Shown here one piece after another: positions 35,118-43,654 of a DNA stretch of 64,000 nt; within the stretch, counting starts at the first letter, position 1, and each line of letters begins with the position of its first letter. The translations under genes were made by a program, and so were the position numbers. The stretch comes from Lutimaribacter_A marinistellae. Its GTDB lineage: Bacteria > Pseudomonadota > Alphaproteobacteria > Rhodobacterales > Rhodobacteraceae. The DNA lies in NCBI RefSeq assembly GCF_042648365.1, contig NZ_JBHRXI010000016.1, positions 124,001 to 188,000 of the forward strand. Direction: 5' to 3'. The notes beneath the pieces were generated by a model. The model worked only from the letters and a program-made list of their open reading frames with translations. It was not told the origin of the DNA and searched no databases.

Positions 35118-35690
35118 ATGTTGATTGGATATGCACGGGTTTCGACCCAGGATCAGAAACCGGAGCTTCAACATGATGCTCTTGCCGCGGCGGGGTGCGA
35201 GAAGATCTTCACGGAGAAGGCTTCGGGAGCCAAGAGAGACCGCCCCGAGATGGCAGCTGCGATCGACTACATGCGTGAAGGGGATACCTTGGTGGTCTGG
35301 AAACTGGATCGCTTGGCTCGATCCATGAAGCAACTCATCGAAACAGTAGAAGGGTTGGAAGCTCGAAACATTGGCTTTCGTTCCCTGACCGAAGCGATCG
35401 ACACGACCACGCCAGGTGGCAAGCTGGTCTTTCACATCTTTGGAGGGCTGGCGGAATTTGAACGGTCCATCATCCGCGAGAGAACGCGCGCAGGGCTGGA
35501 CGCAGCCAGAGCCAGGGGAAGAACAGGTGGACGACCCAAGAAGCTCTCGGAGGGTGATCTTAGAGCCGCCAAAGCCATGCTGGCTGATGCCAAGATTACC
35601 GTCGAAGAAGTCGCGCGTCAGTTAAGGGTCTCACCAGCGACCTTGTACCGGCATCTGCCGGCAGCACGGTCCCAGGTAAAGGAAGGATGA
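35118..35690 (+). CDS. Serine recombinase (resolvase/invertase family)
   Basis: 190 aa from ATG 35118 (MLIGYARVSTQDQKPELQHD). The catalytic Ser is in ARVSTQDQ, the Arg pair in WKLDRLARSMKQL, and IRERTRAGLDAARARGRTGG forms the E helix and hinge. A C-terminal HTH (TVEEVARQLRVSPATLYRHL) binds DNA. Small resolvases of this type sit on plasmids and Tn3-type elements, which fits the truncated parA nearby. No invertible segment is evident beyond the short repeats upstream. Confidence 0.93.
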   Translation: MLIGYARVSTQDQKPELQHDALAAAGCEKIFTEKASGAKRDRPEMAAAIDYMREGDTLVVWKLDRLARSMKQLIETVEGLEARNIGFRSLTEAIDTTTPGGKLVFHIFGGLAEFERSIIRERTRAGLDAARARGRTGGRPKKLSEGDLRAAKAMLADAKITVEEVARQLRVSPATLYRHLPAARSQVKEG

Positions 35691-35727
35691 GGTTCCTGCT
35701 TTCGCAGCAGACACTTGAGGGTAGTAA

Positions 35728-36087
35728 ATGGGAATGAGTGTGAGATGCCTCTGCAGTGCATGCGGCTACAATACTGAACTATCTCTCGGCAGCGGTCGGA
35801 CGAACTACGACAACTACGTAGGATGGCCCGTTATTTGTGCTTCATGCAGAACCCTTGTCACGACGAATTACCTTGCCAAACCCCTTTCATGCAGCTCTTG
35901 CGGGTCGCAAGCGGTGGAACGTCTCGACGCGTCGACTGTGTGGGCAGGCGATGGCAAGAACGCACAGATCACGAACCACTATGTTCTGGGAGAGCTCTCT
36001 TACTATCCTGATGGGCATTATCGTTGCCCAAAATGCCACGAGTTTGAACTTAGGTTTGCCAGGGCGCCTCACATCTTCTGGGACTGA
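35728..36087 (+). CDS. Zinc-ribbon hypothetical protein
   Basis: 119 aa. Four cysteine pairs are visible: CLCSACG near the N-terminus, CASC, CSSCG and CPKC near the C-terminus, which suggests two zinc ribbons. NYDNYVGWPVICASCRTLVT and LSYYPDGHYRCPKCHEFELR have good protein composition. A GAGGG lies upstream of the ATG. No family recognised; nucleic-acid binding is possible but unproven. It follows the recombinase by 37 bp. Confidence 0.6.
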   Translation: MGMSVRCLCSACGYNTELSLGSGRTNYDNYVGWPVICASCRTLVTTNYLAKPLSCSSCGSQAVERLDASTVWAGDGKNAQITNHYVLGELSYYPDGHYRCPKCHEFELRFARAPHIFWD

Positions 36088-36183
36088 TGGCTTGTGGTAC
36101 CGAAACCAGCGCCCCGATGGGGCCAGGGCCAAGCAAAGGTGATCTTGGCTCTTGCAGGAGGTTATCACCATTTTTGGAAAATC

Positions 36184-36441
36184 TCAGGAATACTGCAGCT
36201 CCGAACGATCCAGTTTTCTGGGGGCAGAGCATTGGGTTGCAGTGTTTAGCGGCAGCGTGGAGACCGCAAGAGTCTTAAGCGCTGGCGCGGGGGGCATTGG
36301 GAACTCTCTTGGGGATGTAAGCGAGGCTAGGTCAATAATCGCGGTATTGTAACCGGCAAGGACCGAAGCGGTGGCTAGATGCAGGGCGAGGGTGGTTTTC
36401 CCAGCCCCGCCTTTCTGGCTGATGATGGCTATGGTTTTCAT
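36184..36441 (-). pseudogene. parA: Truncated parA
   Basis: The frame starts MKTIAIISQKGGAGKTTLAL, the deviant Walker A of ParA partition ATPases, and continues LHLATASVLAGYNTAIIDL. It then leaves the family before the DxDPQ motif and joins a sequence related to the IS3 OrfB tail (ALKTLAVSTLPLNT). Only about 40 of roughly 210 expected residues remain. No parB or replication gene is nearby. It is probably a relic of an integrated plasmid cut by an IS and a deletion. Confidence 0.82.
36241..36290 (-). mobile_element. Relic of an IS3-family element end
   Basis: These 50 bp match 33712-33761 of the intact IS at 48 positions (both contain CGGCAGCGTGGAGACCGCAA). It encodes the end of OrfB fused to the truncated parA frame. 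A solo end left after deletion. Confidence 0.75.
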
Positions 36442-36573
36442 TGGTAACTGCTCGCTTTGCGTGTTTTCACGTCTTCACGTGTGCACACTACCACACCTGC
36501 ATGTCTGCCAACATTCAGGTGTTCAGATGCACTGCACTTGCTGCAGGCAAGCCACAGGTCGCTGTTGTAACTA

Positions 36574-36599
36574 GACCGTCATTCCTGATCTGCTACGCT
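36574..36599 (+). repeat. 36-nt repeat family, copy R1 (26 bp conserved)
   Basis: GACCGTCATTCCTGATCTGC followed by TACGCT, identical to the last 26 bases of R3 and R4. The preceding ten bases are diverged. It lies upstream of the 803-aa protein gene. Confidence 0.85.
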
Positions 36600-36629
36600 C
36601 CCGATGGCAGTCGGGGCCGTGTCGATGGT

Positions 36630-36655
36630 GCTGCGGCTGGACCGTCATTCCTGAT
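36630..36655 (+). repeat. 36-nt repeat family, copy R2 (26 bp conserved)
   Basis: GCTGCGGCTGGACCGTCATT followed by CCTGAT, identical to the first 26 bases of R3 and R4. The rest is replaced by ACGATAGG. It ends 22 bp before the ATG of the 803-aa gene, where a promoter or operator would lie. Confidence 0.85.
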
Positions 36656-36677
36656 ACGATAGGCCACCTAAAAAACG

Positions 36678-39089
36678 ATGAGCAAAGATACAAACTTGCC
36701 GGTAGCCATCGACGGGCACCTTCCGCATCAGATAACGGCTGTCTCCATTCTAGCCGGCATCGGCGCGCTGGAGCGCCGAGAGCTCTGCAGCCTGATCGCT
36801 CTGATGGAGAGCATCAACGCACTTAAGCTGGCCAAGGGTGCCGTCGAAGATATCGGCAAGCAGCTACGTATTATGCGCGAGGGAGAAGGACGTGATCTTG
36901 AGGAGCGCGGTCAGGAACTTGAGACCTCTTGTCTGACAACAAGTGTGTTGCGGCATCGTCTCCTGACACACCTTGCAACGGCACTTGGGGTGCCACCGAT
37001 CCCGCCACTATCGGGAAAATCTGCGATGCAAATGGCGGCTGCTCTGGCGATCCGGGCCTCAGAAAGGCTAACCCCAGCTGTAGTTTCTGAACGCAATCGA
37101 AGAGCGAAAAAGCTTTCGTCAGAAGGGATGGGGGAACTCGCGGCCACCAAAGCCGCCGAAATCTACAAGTCAGCACGAGACCTTCTGAACAAGGAGAAGC
37201 CCCTTGCGTTCCCAGAACTCGTCCGCGAAGAAATGCTCCACATGCTTTCGAACGAGCAAGTGGTGGAGGCAGCCGCCGGCAAAGCTGATCCGGCGGTCAG
37301 GGAGGCTTTGGAGAAGACTCATGCTGCCGCGCAGAAAGCAATCGCTGTCGGTGGTAGCTGGGCCGTGTTCGCAGCGATCGTCGGGAATACAGGTTTCGCA
37401 CCATACATCCTCGCCGCGCAGCTCAGTGCCTGGATACCCATGGTGAGTGGACCAGCTCTGGTGTCGCTGCTGGCAACACTTATCCACCCCGCGACTGTTA
37501 TGGTCGGCGTGGGGGCGCTCGCGTGGTACGGCGTGGGCAAGGGGTCATGTGCAGTCCAAAGCCAGATTGCTGCACGCTTGTGCGTGATCCTGGCTATGTC
37601 CGGCACGCGAGACACAGAGCGCGCGCTTGCCAACTTCCTCAACGAAATGCGCCTGCTCGACAACGCGCCTGCCGCGGCACTTTCCCATCTGAGCAAGCGG
37701 GATCGCGAGGCCTTGCGACAGCGACTGGCTTTCATGAACAAGCGCCTCACACGGCGGCTTCCCGAGTCTGCCGGTCCACCTCCAAACACTTGGATTGCTC
37801 GTGCGGACTCCCACAGGCTTGGGCTCAATGAATTTGATGCCAGCAGTATCGGACTGATGACGGCCGGGGAGATGCTTTGGAGCGCTACTGCTATCGATGA
37901 ACGTGTCCTAGAGGCCGCAGACTTTTCCCGAAGCGCAGATATTGGCGATCCGCTGAGTTTCGCGCTGCATGCTCAGGAGTTTGCGGTCAACGGCGCCAAC
38001 TATGCATTACGAGGCTATGTGGCTGAACGTCTCGTTCTGGATTGGCTCGTAGCCGAGGGTCATGACGTTGCCCTCGCAGAAACCAGCAGCACTCCTGGAT
38101 TTGACCTGATCGTTGATGGGAACCCTGTTCAGGTGAAGTGCGGGACAGAGTTGTCCAATCTCGAGGAGCATTTCGCCAGGTATCCGGATATCCCGGTGAT
38201 CGCCAACGAGGAGCTTGCAGCCAAGGCAGCCGACTGGGGCGCATCGCAGCCCGGAGAGGTATGGGCAGACCTCGTGACGACATTGCCTGGTTTTGAGGTT
38301 GGCGATATCGAGACCCTGATTGCTGACACAATCGGGCATGCGGCTGTGCTGACCGATCCCGGCGTCCTAGAACTCGCGCTCTGGGTTGGCGCACTGCGTG
38401 GTGGCTTCGAAGTGGTTCGGGGGGAAATCCCTATTGAGGACCTGCCGGCGTGGCTCATCATTGACGGAGCCGCACGCGGTACTTTGGGTTTCGTTGGCGG
38501 CAAGGCCGGTGCGTGGGTCGGTCTCGTCACGGTCGGACCTGCAGGTACACTGATCCTTGGTCCAGCCGCTGCGTGTGCTGCCCTGTTCGGAGTCGGTGGT
38601 ACGAGAGAAGCGGTAACTAGCCTTCTAATGAAGGACTGGCGCCGCGAACTCCTGCACAAAAGCAAAAGGCTACACGACGCGGTTGTCGAGGCCGTTGAGC
38701 AGCAGATCGAACGTCTCTCAGCACGTGCTGTACGAGTGCGAGTAAAAGCCGGAGAGCATGGTGAACTCGGTTGCTGGATGACGCGGCGCGCCGAGGATGA
38801 TCTTGTTGCTGCCCTTGAAAAGCGATGGGATCTCGGCCCGGTACCGCGTAACGAGCAGGATGTCATCGAACTGGTCATTTCAGCAAGGCGTATGGCCCCC
38901 AGCAGCACACGGGTTCTTCGGGTAGCTAAGGCGGTGGAACGACGGTTAGGCGCACGTCCCGGGCTGAATGAGGTCGCCTTTCGACGGCCATTTGAGGCGG
39001 CGAGAAAGTGGGCGAAGGGCAAGAGGGATTCGGCACTCAACCGAGCACCCATCACGGAACGACACCAAGGCCTTCCAACAGAGAAATGA
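36678..39089 (+). CDS. Membrane-associated protein with PD-(D/E)XK-like nuclease motif
   Basis: 803 aa, no family recognised overall. The N-terminal 200 residues are helical and charged. Residues about 220-287 are hydrophobic (YILAAQLSAWIPMVSGPALV, ATVMVGVGALAWYGVG). At about 440-490, GYVAERLVLDWLVAEGHDVA, a TSSTPGFDLIVDG strand and PVQVKCG match the E...D...QxK pattern of restriction-endonuclease-like folds. A second hydrophobic region (GAWVGLVTVGPAGTLILGPA, about 610-630) precedes a basic, helical C-terminus. Copies of a 36-nt repeat flank the gene. A membrane-linked nuclease in defence or conflict is inference. Confidence 0.68.
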   Translation: MSKDTNLPVAIDGHLPHQITAVSILAGIGALERRELCSLIALMESINALKLAKGAVEDIGKQLRIMREGEGRDLEERGQELETSCLTTSVLRHRLLTHLATALGVPPIPPLSGKSAMQMAAALAIRASERLTPAVVSERNRRAKKLSSEGMGELAATKAAEIYKSARDLLNKEKPLAFPELVREEMLHMLSNEQVVEAAAGKADPAVREALEKTHAAAQKAIAVGGSWAVFAAIVGNTGFAPYILAAQLSAWIPMVSGPALVSLLATLIHPATVMVGVGALAWYGVGKGSCAVQSQIAARLCVILAMSGTRDTERALANFLNEMRLLDNAPAAALSHLSKRDREALRQRLAFMNKRLTRRLPESAGPPPNTWIARADSHRLGLNEFDASSIGLMTAGEMLWSATAIDERVLEAADFSRSADIGDPLSFALHAQEFAVNGANYALRGYVAERLVLDWLVAEGHDVALAETSSTPGFDLIVDGNPVQVKCGTELSNLEEHFARYPDIPVIANEELAAKAADWGASQPGEVWADLVTTLPGFEVGDIETLIADTIGHAAVLTDPGVLELALWVGALRGGFEVVRGEIPIEDLPAWLIIDGAARGTLGFVGGKAGAWVGLVTVGPAGTLILGPAAACAALFGVGGTREAVTSLLMKDWRRELLHKSKRLHDAVVEAVEQQIERLSARAVRVRVKAGEHGELGCWMTRRAEDDLVAALEKRWDLGPVPRNEQDVIELVISARRMAPSSTRVLRVAKAVERRLGARPGLNEVAFRRPFEAARKWAKGKRDSALNRAPITERHQGLPTEK

Positions 39090-39120
39090 AGCCACTGCCC
39101 GGCTTTTGATGGCTAGTGCC

Positions 39121-39156
39121 GCTGCGGCTGGACCGTCATTCCTGATCTGCTACGCT
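39121..39156 (+). repeat. 36-nt repeat family, copy R3
   Basis: Full 36-nt copy beginning GCTGCGGCTGGACCGTCATT and ending TGATCTGCTACGCT. It lies 31 bp after the stop of the 803-aa gene and is separated from R4 by 27 bp. Confidence 0.92.
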
Positions 39157-39183
39157 GCGCAGCTACAGCTACACGCAACGTGC

Positions 39184-39219
39184 GCTGCGGCTGGACCGTC
39201 ATTCCTGATCTGCTACGCT
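39184..39219 (+). repeat. 36-nt repeat family, copy R4
   Basis: Identical to R3 over all 36 bases. A nested dyad follows directly: GGTCAT (39221) with ATGACC (39262), enclosing GCCATG (39235) with CATGGC (39245). This could terminate transcription of the 803-aa gene or mark an element end. Confidence 0.92.
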
Positions 39220-39376
39220 GGGTCATCCGGTAATGCCATGGTTTCATGGCACAAAACCAAGATGACCTAGCACGCAATATGCTTACATTTATCAAAATAG
39301 CACCAACTGCTCAGGATTTTTCCTTTGTGCTGCGCGGCCTTGGGCCGAATATCTCAGGATCAGTTCATACTGCCGG

Positions 39377-39844
39377 TCAGTAAATTGTAATATCTGAACC
39401 TCGCCTTTTTCGAGCATAGACGGTCACGCCTGCACCGTTCAGAAGATCGACCTGCAGAACAGCTTCGGTCAACTGGGTCGCACCGGTCACCATCTCACGG
39501 CTCAGGTGGCCATAGAGATCTGCATCGGTATCGAAGTCGAAGCTCTCCTGGGTGAATTCCATGAAGAAGCCCATCTTGGTGATCGAACCTTCACACTCCA
39601 GACGCTTGAAGCCGACACGGTTCACACGGCCACCAGTTTCCGACAGGGTCGGCAGACGGCTGGTGATCGTACCCACGTCACGGCTCGAACCGTAGAGGTT
39701 ACCATTTGCGATGGCAGCACCGGTTGCGTCGATACCCTGATCGTTGACGTTGCGGTCATCGAGCAGCGGCACATACTGGTAGACCTTGATGGTCTTGCCA
39801 TAGTGCTTGGGCCTAAGCAAGTCTTCTTCACAGAGGGTGGCCAA
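39377..39844 (-). pseudogene. Fragment of an N4-like phage major capsid protein gene
   Basis: 155 codons from TTG 39844; the frame is open up to a TAG at 39886 and GGAGA precedes the TTG. YVPLLDDRNVNDQGIDATGA, NGNLYGSSRDVGTITSRLP, GGRVNRVGFKRLECEGSI and MEFTQESFDFDTDADLYGHL are recognisable as the N4 gp56-type major capsid protein of N4-like podoviruses, which normally has about 400 residues. Both ends are missing. No other N4 gene is present. It lies downstream of, and in the same direction as, the GIY-YIG nuclease gene. Confidence 0.8.
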
Positions 39845-39906
39845 GGCTTTCTCCAGCTCGGGCAGGCCTGGAAGTCCTTTCTCCTAAATCTGAAAATTCT
39901 TGCCCA

Positions 39907-41100
39907 CTACTGCCCGCTCCTTGTTAATTTTGCTTTTTTCGGGTCATAGACATACCGGGAAATCGTGCCGTCCTTTATCCGCTCGACGGCTTCTTTGATC
40001 GCGAACAAGGGCGCCAGGAACCATTCGCGCGGGACGACCGGCCGTCCAAACCTGTCCATGATCTCGATCTCAAGCCTAGCGGGCTCAAAGATGCGATGGA
40101 TCAGGTTTTCGAGCTTGGTCCGGTTGATGTTGTAGAGCTCGTAGGTCGCAACGATCTCGACATTGGCCATCAAGAAGGTCGGCTGAAGATGTGCGCCCGC
40201 GATACGCTTATCAACGCTCATATTCGTCACGCCGATCTTGTGCACGAGATCGCGGTTTTCAGCGACAAGCGGATGATCGGACTTGCTACGCAGGACATAG
40301 ATCGTGCCACTTGCCTCGTCCCCGTCGATCGTTTGATCGGAAAACAAGGGACCGGCGGTCGGTTCCGTGATCCGTCGCCCGGCTTCATCCTTGTTCAAGG
40401 CGCGTTGGAGTGATCGCATGAGCATGTTGCTCTCGGTGCCGTTGTCGAAAATCACGCGCAGGCGGGCATCCGTGCGCCCCTGGTCGGTGATCGTCGTCTC
40501 CCCCTTCTCCGCAACATACGCTTTCTGACCGCCGACGATAAAGAAGCGCCCCTTCTCGATCTCGGCTTTCATCTCGAAAGGCCGCGTATCGCGCAGGCCG
40601 CTATCGAGCTCCTTTTGCACCTGCTCAAAGAGAGGCTTGAAGGTCTCAAAGTCCTCGCATCTATCGCGACTGGCCACCTCGTCAGCGGCTTTCTTTTCTG
40701 CGGTCGATCGGACGTGCTTCAACTCAGTGATTGGTGGCGCTTCGAGCTCGATTCCTAGCTCGGCCAAAAGCGCATCATCGTCGAGCTCTTCGGTGTCCAC
40801 CACGGCCGCTTGTGCCGCGCCACTGAGAAGCCCTGTGTCGTCCAAGGGCTCGACCAGCTCTCGGCATTCCCGAAGCTCGCGGATGCGATCTAACCGGACC
40901 GCATAGAGCCGCTCGAAAATGTCAAGATCTTCGCCGTGCTGCGGTGCGCGCCCGTGTTCCTCAGCGAAGCGCTGAATCTCTTCGAAGCCTGCGATAATGC
41001 GCTCTTCGCGCGGCGTGCGCGTGACGGCCTTCTTGGCTTCGACCTCGACGCCAAGCTCGGCCAGAAGCGCATCATCTTCTTCGGAGAACTCTCTAGCCAT
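39907..41100 (-). CDS. T5orf172/GIY-YIG-type nuclease protein
   Basis: 397 aa. The N-terminal part is acidic and contains two related LLAELGxE motifs (residues 11-18 and about 109-116). The C-terminal third carries a GIY-YIG-like core of the T5orf172 kind: GTIYVLRSKSD (about residue 264), VHKIGVTNMSVDKRIAGAHL with the conserved Arg, and NRTKLENLIHRIF with the candidate catalytic Glu. It probably cuts DNA for the cassette encoded upstream. Its start overlaps the helicase stop by 8 bp. Confidence 0.78.
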   Translation of the reverse strand: MAREFSEEDDALLAELGVEVEAKKAVTRTPREERIIAGFEEIQRFAEEHGRAPQHGEDLDIFERLYAVRLDRIRELRECRELVEPLDDTGLLSGAAQAAVVDTEELDDDALLAELGIELEAPPITELKHVRSTAEKKAADEVASRDRCEDFETFKPLFEQVQKELDSGLRDTRPFEMKAEIEKGRFFIVGGQKAYVAEKGETTITDQGRTDARLRVIFDNGTESNMLMRSLQRALNKDEAGRRITEPTAGPLFSDQTIDGDEASGTIYVLRSKSDHPLVAENRDLVHKIGVTNMSVDKRIAGAHLQPTFLMANVEIVATYELYNINRTKLENLIHRIFEPARLEIEIMDRFGRPVVPREWFLAPLFAIKEAVERIKDGTISRYVYDPKKAKLTRSGQ

Positions 41101-43150
41101 TGGCGGCCTCCTGCTTCATGCGGGCTAGGAACGCCACGCCTTCGGCCATCTTCTTTTCCCAGGCATCGGGAGATGTGATGGACGGCAACCGCCCCCTTTC
41201 TTGCTTGAACTTCACCGCGCGCCGCGCCAGGTCGCGCGCCTCTTTTGGCGTGAGTTGGACCTTCTTCGCCGAAATCACCGCCGCAACCTGCTTGAGGCTT
41301 TCCTCGCTCATGGTCTTTGCCAAGATTGAGTAAGCTTCGCCGAACGGGTTGATGCGGTCGATCAGGTCGATATCAAGCTCGCGCACATCCATCGCAAACT
41401 TGCGCACCCCATCGATCAACGCCGTGTTGCCGCTCACCTGCGCATCGTCGTCAGAGCTCGCAAGAGCGGCCTCCTTCGCTTTCTGCGTCAGGTTCAACGC
41501 GGCAGTCGCGTGCTGGCGCACGGCCTCCTGATCTTCGGCGTCGAGCTCAGGGAATTTCGCGCCGACGATCTTACCCATGCGCACCTGCGTCAGCTCTTCG
41601 GGTACGAGCTCTTCATCGAAAAGCCCGCGCTCGATCGCCGTCTTGTCCTGAACAAAGGCGGTGATGACCTCGTTCAAGTCCTCCTGGCAAATGCGCTCGG
41701 CCTCCTTGCTCTTAGGTTTGGCCAATCCCTTGATTTCGATCTGGAACTGCCCACTTTCCTCGCTAAACCCAATGTTTTCCTTGTCGGGGTCATAGCCGCC
41801 TTCGCCATAGTCGAAGCCTTCGACCGGACCGCTTTTCGGGGTCTTCGGGGTGAAGTTGAAGCGCGGGGCAAGAACCTGCTCCATCAGCAAGCTTGCGGCG
41901 ATCGCCTTCAGCGTGTCGTTCACCGCCTCGGTGACGGCTGCTTCAGAGGCGTCGGGCTCAGCGATCAGGTTGGTGAAACGGGCGCTCGTCTTGCCCTCGG
42001 CATCGCGGGTCGCCCGACCGATGATCTGCACAATCTCGGTCAGACTGGCGCGATATCCGACCGTAAGCGCGTGTTCGCACCAAATCCAGTCAAAGCCTTC
42101 CTTGGCCATCCCAAGAGCGATGATGATGTCCACATGATCGCGGTTGCCTTTGTTGGCAGGGTCTTTGAGCGCACTCGATACCTTGTCGCGCTTCACCGCC
42201 TCATCATCGACCAGATCAGCGATCTTCAGAATCTTGCCCTCAGGGGTCTTCACAAGCTGAAAACCGGTGGCCGGATCGGTCCCTTGCCAGTCACCCAGGG
42301 CGTCGATGATGTGCTCGACCTCGCGGTGCTTGTCCTTCGTGCTCTCGCGTGAATTGACGTTCGGGATGTGTACGATCGTCTTCTCGTTCGGATCGAGCAC
42401 CTTCAGGATGTCGTCGGCGTATGATCCTGAGTAAAAGAAGTAGCCGATATCGAGCGTTTTCAGGTATTTGTAGCCGTTCAACTGCTCGTAGTAGGTGTAG
42501 GTGATCGTGTCGAACTTCGCCTCGTTCTCGGGCAACAGGATCGGTACGGCATCGCCTCGGAAGTAGCTGCCTGTCATGGCAACGACATGCACGCGGTCGC
42601 GAGCGATAAACTCGTTGAGCTGCGAGCCAAGGATGCTGTCCTCGCTCGCCGAGACATGGTGGAACTCGTCTACGGCGATCAGCCGATCATCGAAAGCCTC
42701 GATCCCAAGCTTCTCCACGGCAAAGCGGAAGGTTGCGTGGGTGCAGACAAGCACCTGGTCGCCGCTTTCCAGAAACGCACCAACCGATTTGACCTTGCCG
42801 CCATCCGTGCCAGGCGAGTTGCAGAGGTTCCACTTCGGCGCGACGGTCCAATCCGCCCAGAAGCCGAACTTACTCAGCGGCTCGTCGTTGAAGCTCGACC
42901 CGATCGACTTCTCGGGCACCACCACGATCGTCTGCTTGAGCCCTTGGTTGTGCAGCTTGTCGAGCGCGATGAACATGAGTGCGCGACTCTTTCCCGAGGC
43001 AGGCGGCGACTTGATCAGAAGGTACTGCTCGCCCCGCTTTTCATAAGCGCGCTCCTGCATGGCCCGCATACCGAGCTCATTCGATTTGGTGGAACTACCG
43101 GTCTGGGCGTAGGTTACGGAAACGGAAGGAACTGATTTCAGTTGAGACAT
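41093..43150 (-). CDS. SF2 DEAD/DEAH-type helicase
   Basis: 685 aa. Walker A is SPPASGKSRALMF (near residue 50), motif II is AVDEFHHVSA, motif III VVAMTGSYFRGD and motif VI VQIIGRATRDAEG. The architecture resembles the translocase part of Type III/Res-type restriction helicases, without a fused nuclease. The C-terminal half is helical. The start lies directly beside the stop of the 167-aa gene, and the nuclease gene overlaps its end. It likely moves along DNA for the modification-restriction cassette. Confidence 0.88.
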   Translation of the reverse strand: MSQLKSVPSVSVTYAQTGSSTKSNELGMRAMQERAYEKRGEQYLLIKSPPASGKSRALMFIALDKLHNQGLKQTIVVVPEKSIGSSFNDEPLSKFGFWADWTVAPKWNLCNSPGTDGGKVKSVGAFLESGDQVLVCTHATFRFAVEKLGIEAFDDRLIAVDEFHHVSASEDSILGSQLNEFIARDRVHVVAMTGSYFRGDAVPILLPENEAKFDTITYTYYEQLNGYKYLKTLDIGYFFYSGSYADDILKVLDPNEKTIVHIPNVNSRESTKDKHREVEHIIDALGDWQGTDPATGFQLVKTPEGKILKIADLVDDEAVKRDKVSSALKDPANKGNRDHVDIIIALGMAKEGFDWIWCEHALTVGYRASLTEIVQIIGRATRDAEGKTSARFTNLIAEPDASEAAVTEAVNDTLKAIAASLLMEQVLAPRFNFTPKTPKSGPVEGFDYGEGGYDPDKENIGFSEESGQFQIEIKGLAKPKSKEAERICQEDLNEVITAFVQDKTAIERGLFDEELVPEELTQVRMGKIVGAKFPELDAEDQEAVRQHATAALNLTQKAKEAALASSDDDAQVSGNTALIDGVRKFAMDVRELDIDLIDRINPFGEAYSILAKTMSEESLKQVAAVISAKKVQLTPKEARDLARRAVKFKQERGRLPSITSPDAWEKKMAEGVAFLARMKQEAANG

Positions 43151-43654
43151 CTAGCTGCCCTCCTTCTTGACGATCGGCATCAAAACTGCCTGCCACCAAT
43201 CCAAGACACGTTGGCACAGATCGAGCCCCACGCACCAACGCTCGGACGAGTCTTTGTCGTCGCCCAGGTCAATCAAAAGATACGGCGCACCGAAGGGACC
43301 AATGCCGTACGGGCCGACGCCGTAGCCCGCAACGCGCTGAGTGGAGTGGACAGGTCTCAGGTGTTTGAAACCGTTCGCGATCTGGCGAACGAGTACAAGA
43401 TCGCCATTCTGCTTCTCGAAGAAAGATGCGACTGGATCGTCTAGTGGCTTATTTGGAAGACCAAGCTGTACCCGCTCCGATTCAGAGAGTTTATATCGCA
43501 ACCAATCTGCCATATGGTTGAGAGCCAGTATCGCGGCAAACCCCTTCAAGACACTGTCTTCCTGACCCTTCAGATCATGCACAGCCTCTACACACAGAGC
43601 GAGATAGTCACTTACGGTCTCCATTCCGAAGAGTTGGATGTTCGATCGGCTCAT
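43151..43654 (-). CDS. Small HEPN-like protein in the methyltransferase operon
   Basis: 167 aa, helical. FAAILALNHMADWLRYKLSE and VRQIANGFKHLRP give an R-x-I-A-N-x-x-K-H arrangement like that of several HEPN-like hypothetical proteins, followed by a Gly/Tyr-rich turn (VAGYGVGPYGIGPFGAPY). A canonical Rx4-6H ribonuclease motif is not clear, so a HEPN assignment is tentative. It overlaps the methyltransferase stop by 4 bp and abuts the helicase start, so it is an integral member of the operon. Confidence 0.65.
   Translation of the reverse strand: MSRSNIQLFGMETVSDYLALCVEAVHDLKGQEDSVLKGFAAILALNHMADWLRYKLSESERVQLGLPNKPLDDPVASFFEKQNGDLVLVRQIANGFKHLRPVHSTQRVAGYGVGPYGIGPFGAPYLLIDLGDDKDSSERWCVGLDLCQRVLDWWQAVLMPIVKKEGS

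Noticed and set aside
36574..39219. CRISPR array formed by the 36-nt repeats
   Set aside because: Only two adjacent copies on each side, two of them incomplete, a 2.4-kb gene in between, and no cas genes in the window. Reported as a repeat family instead.
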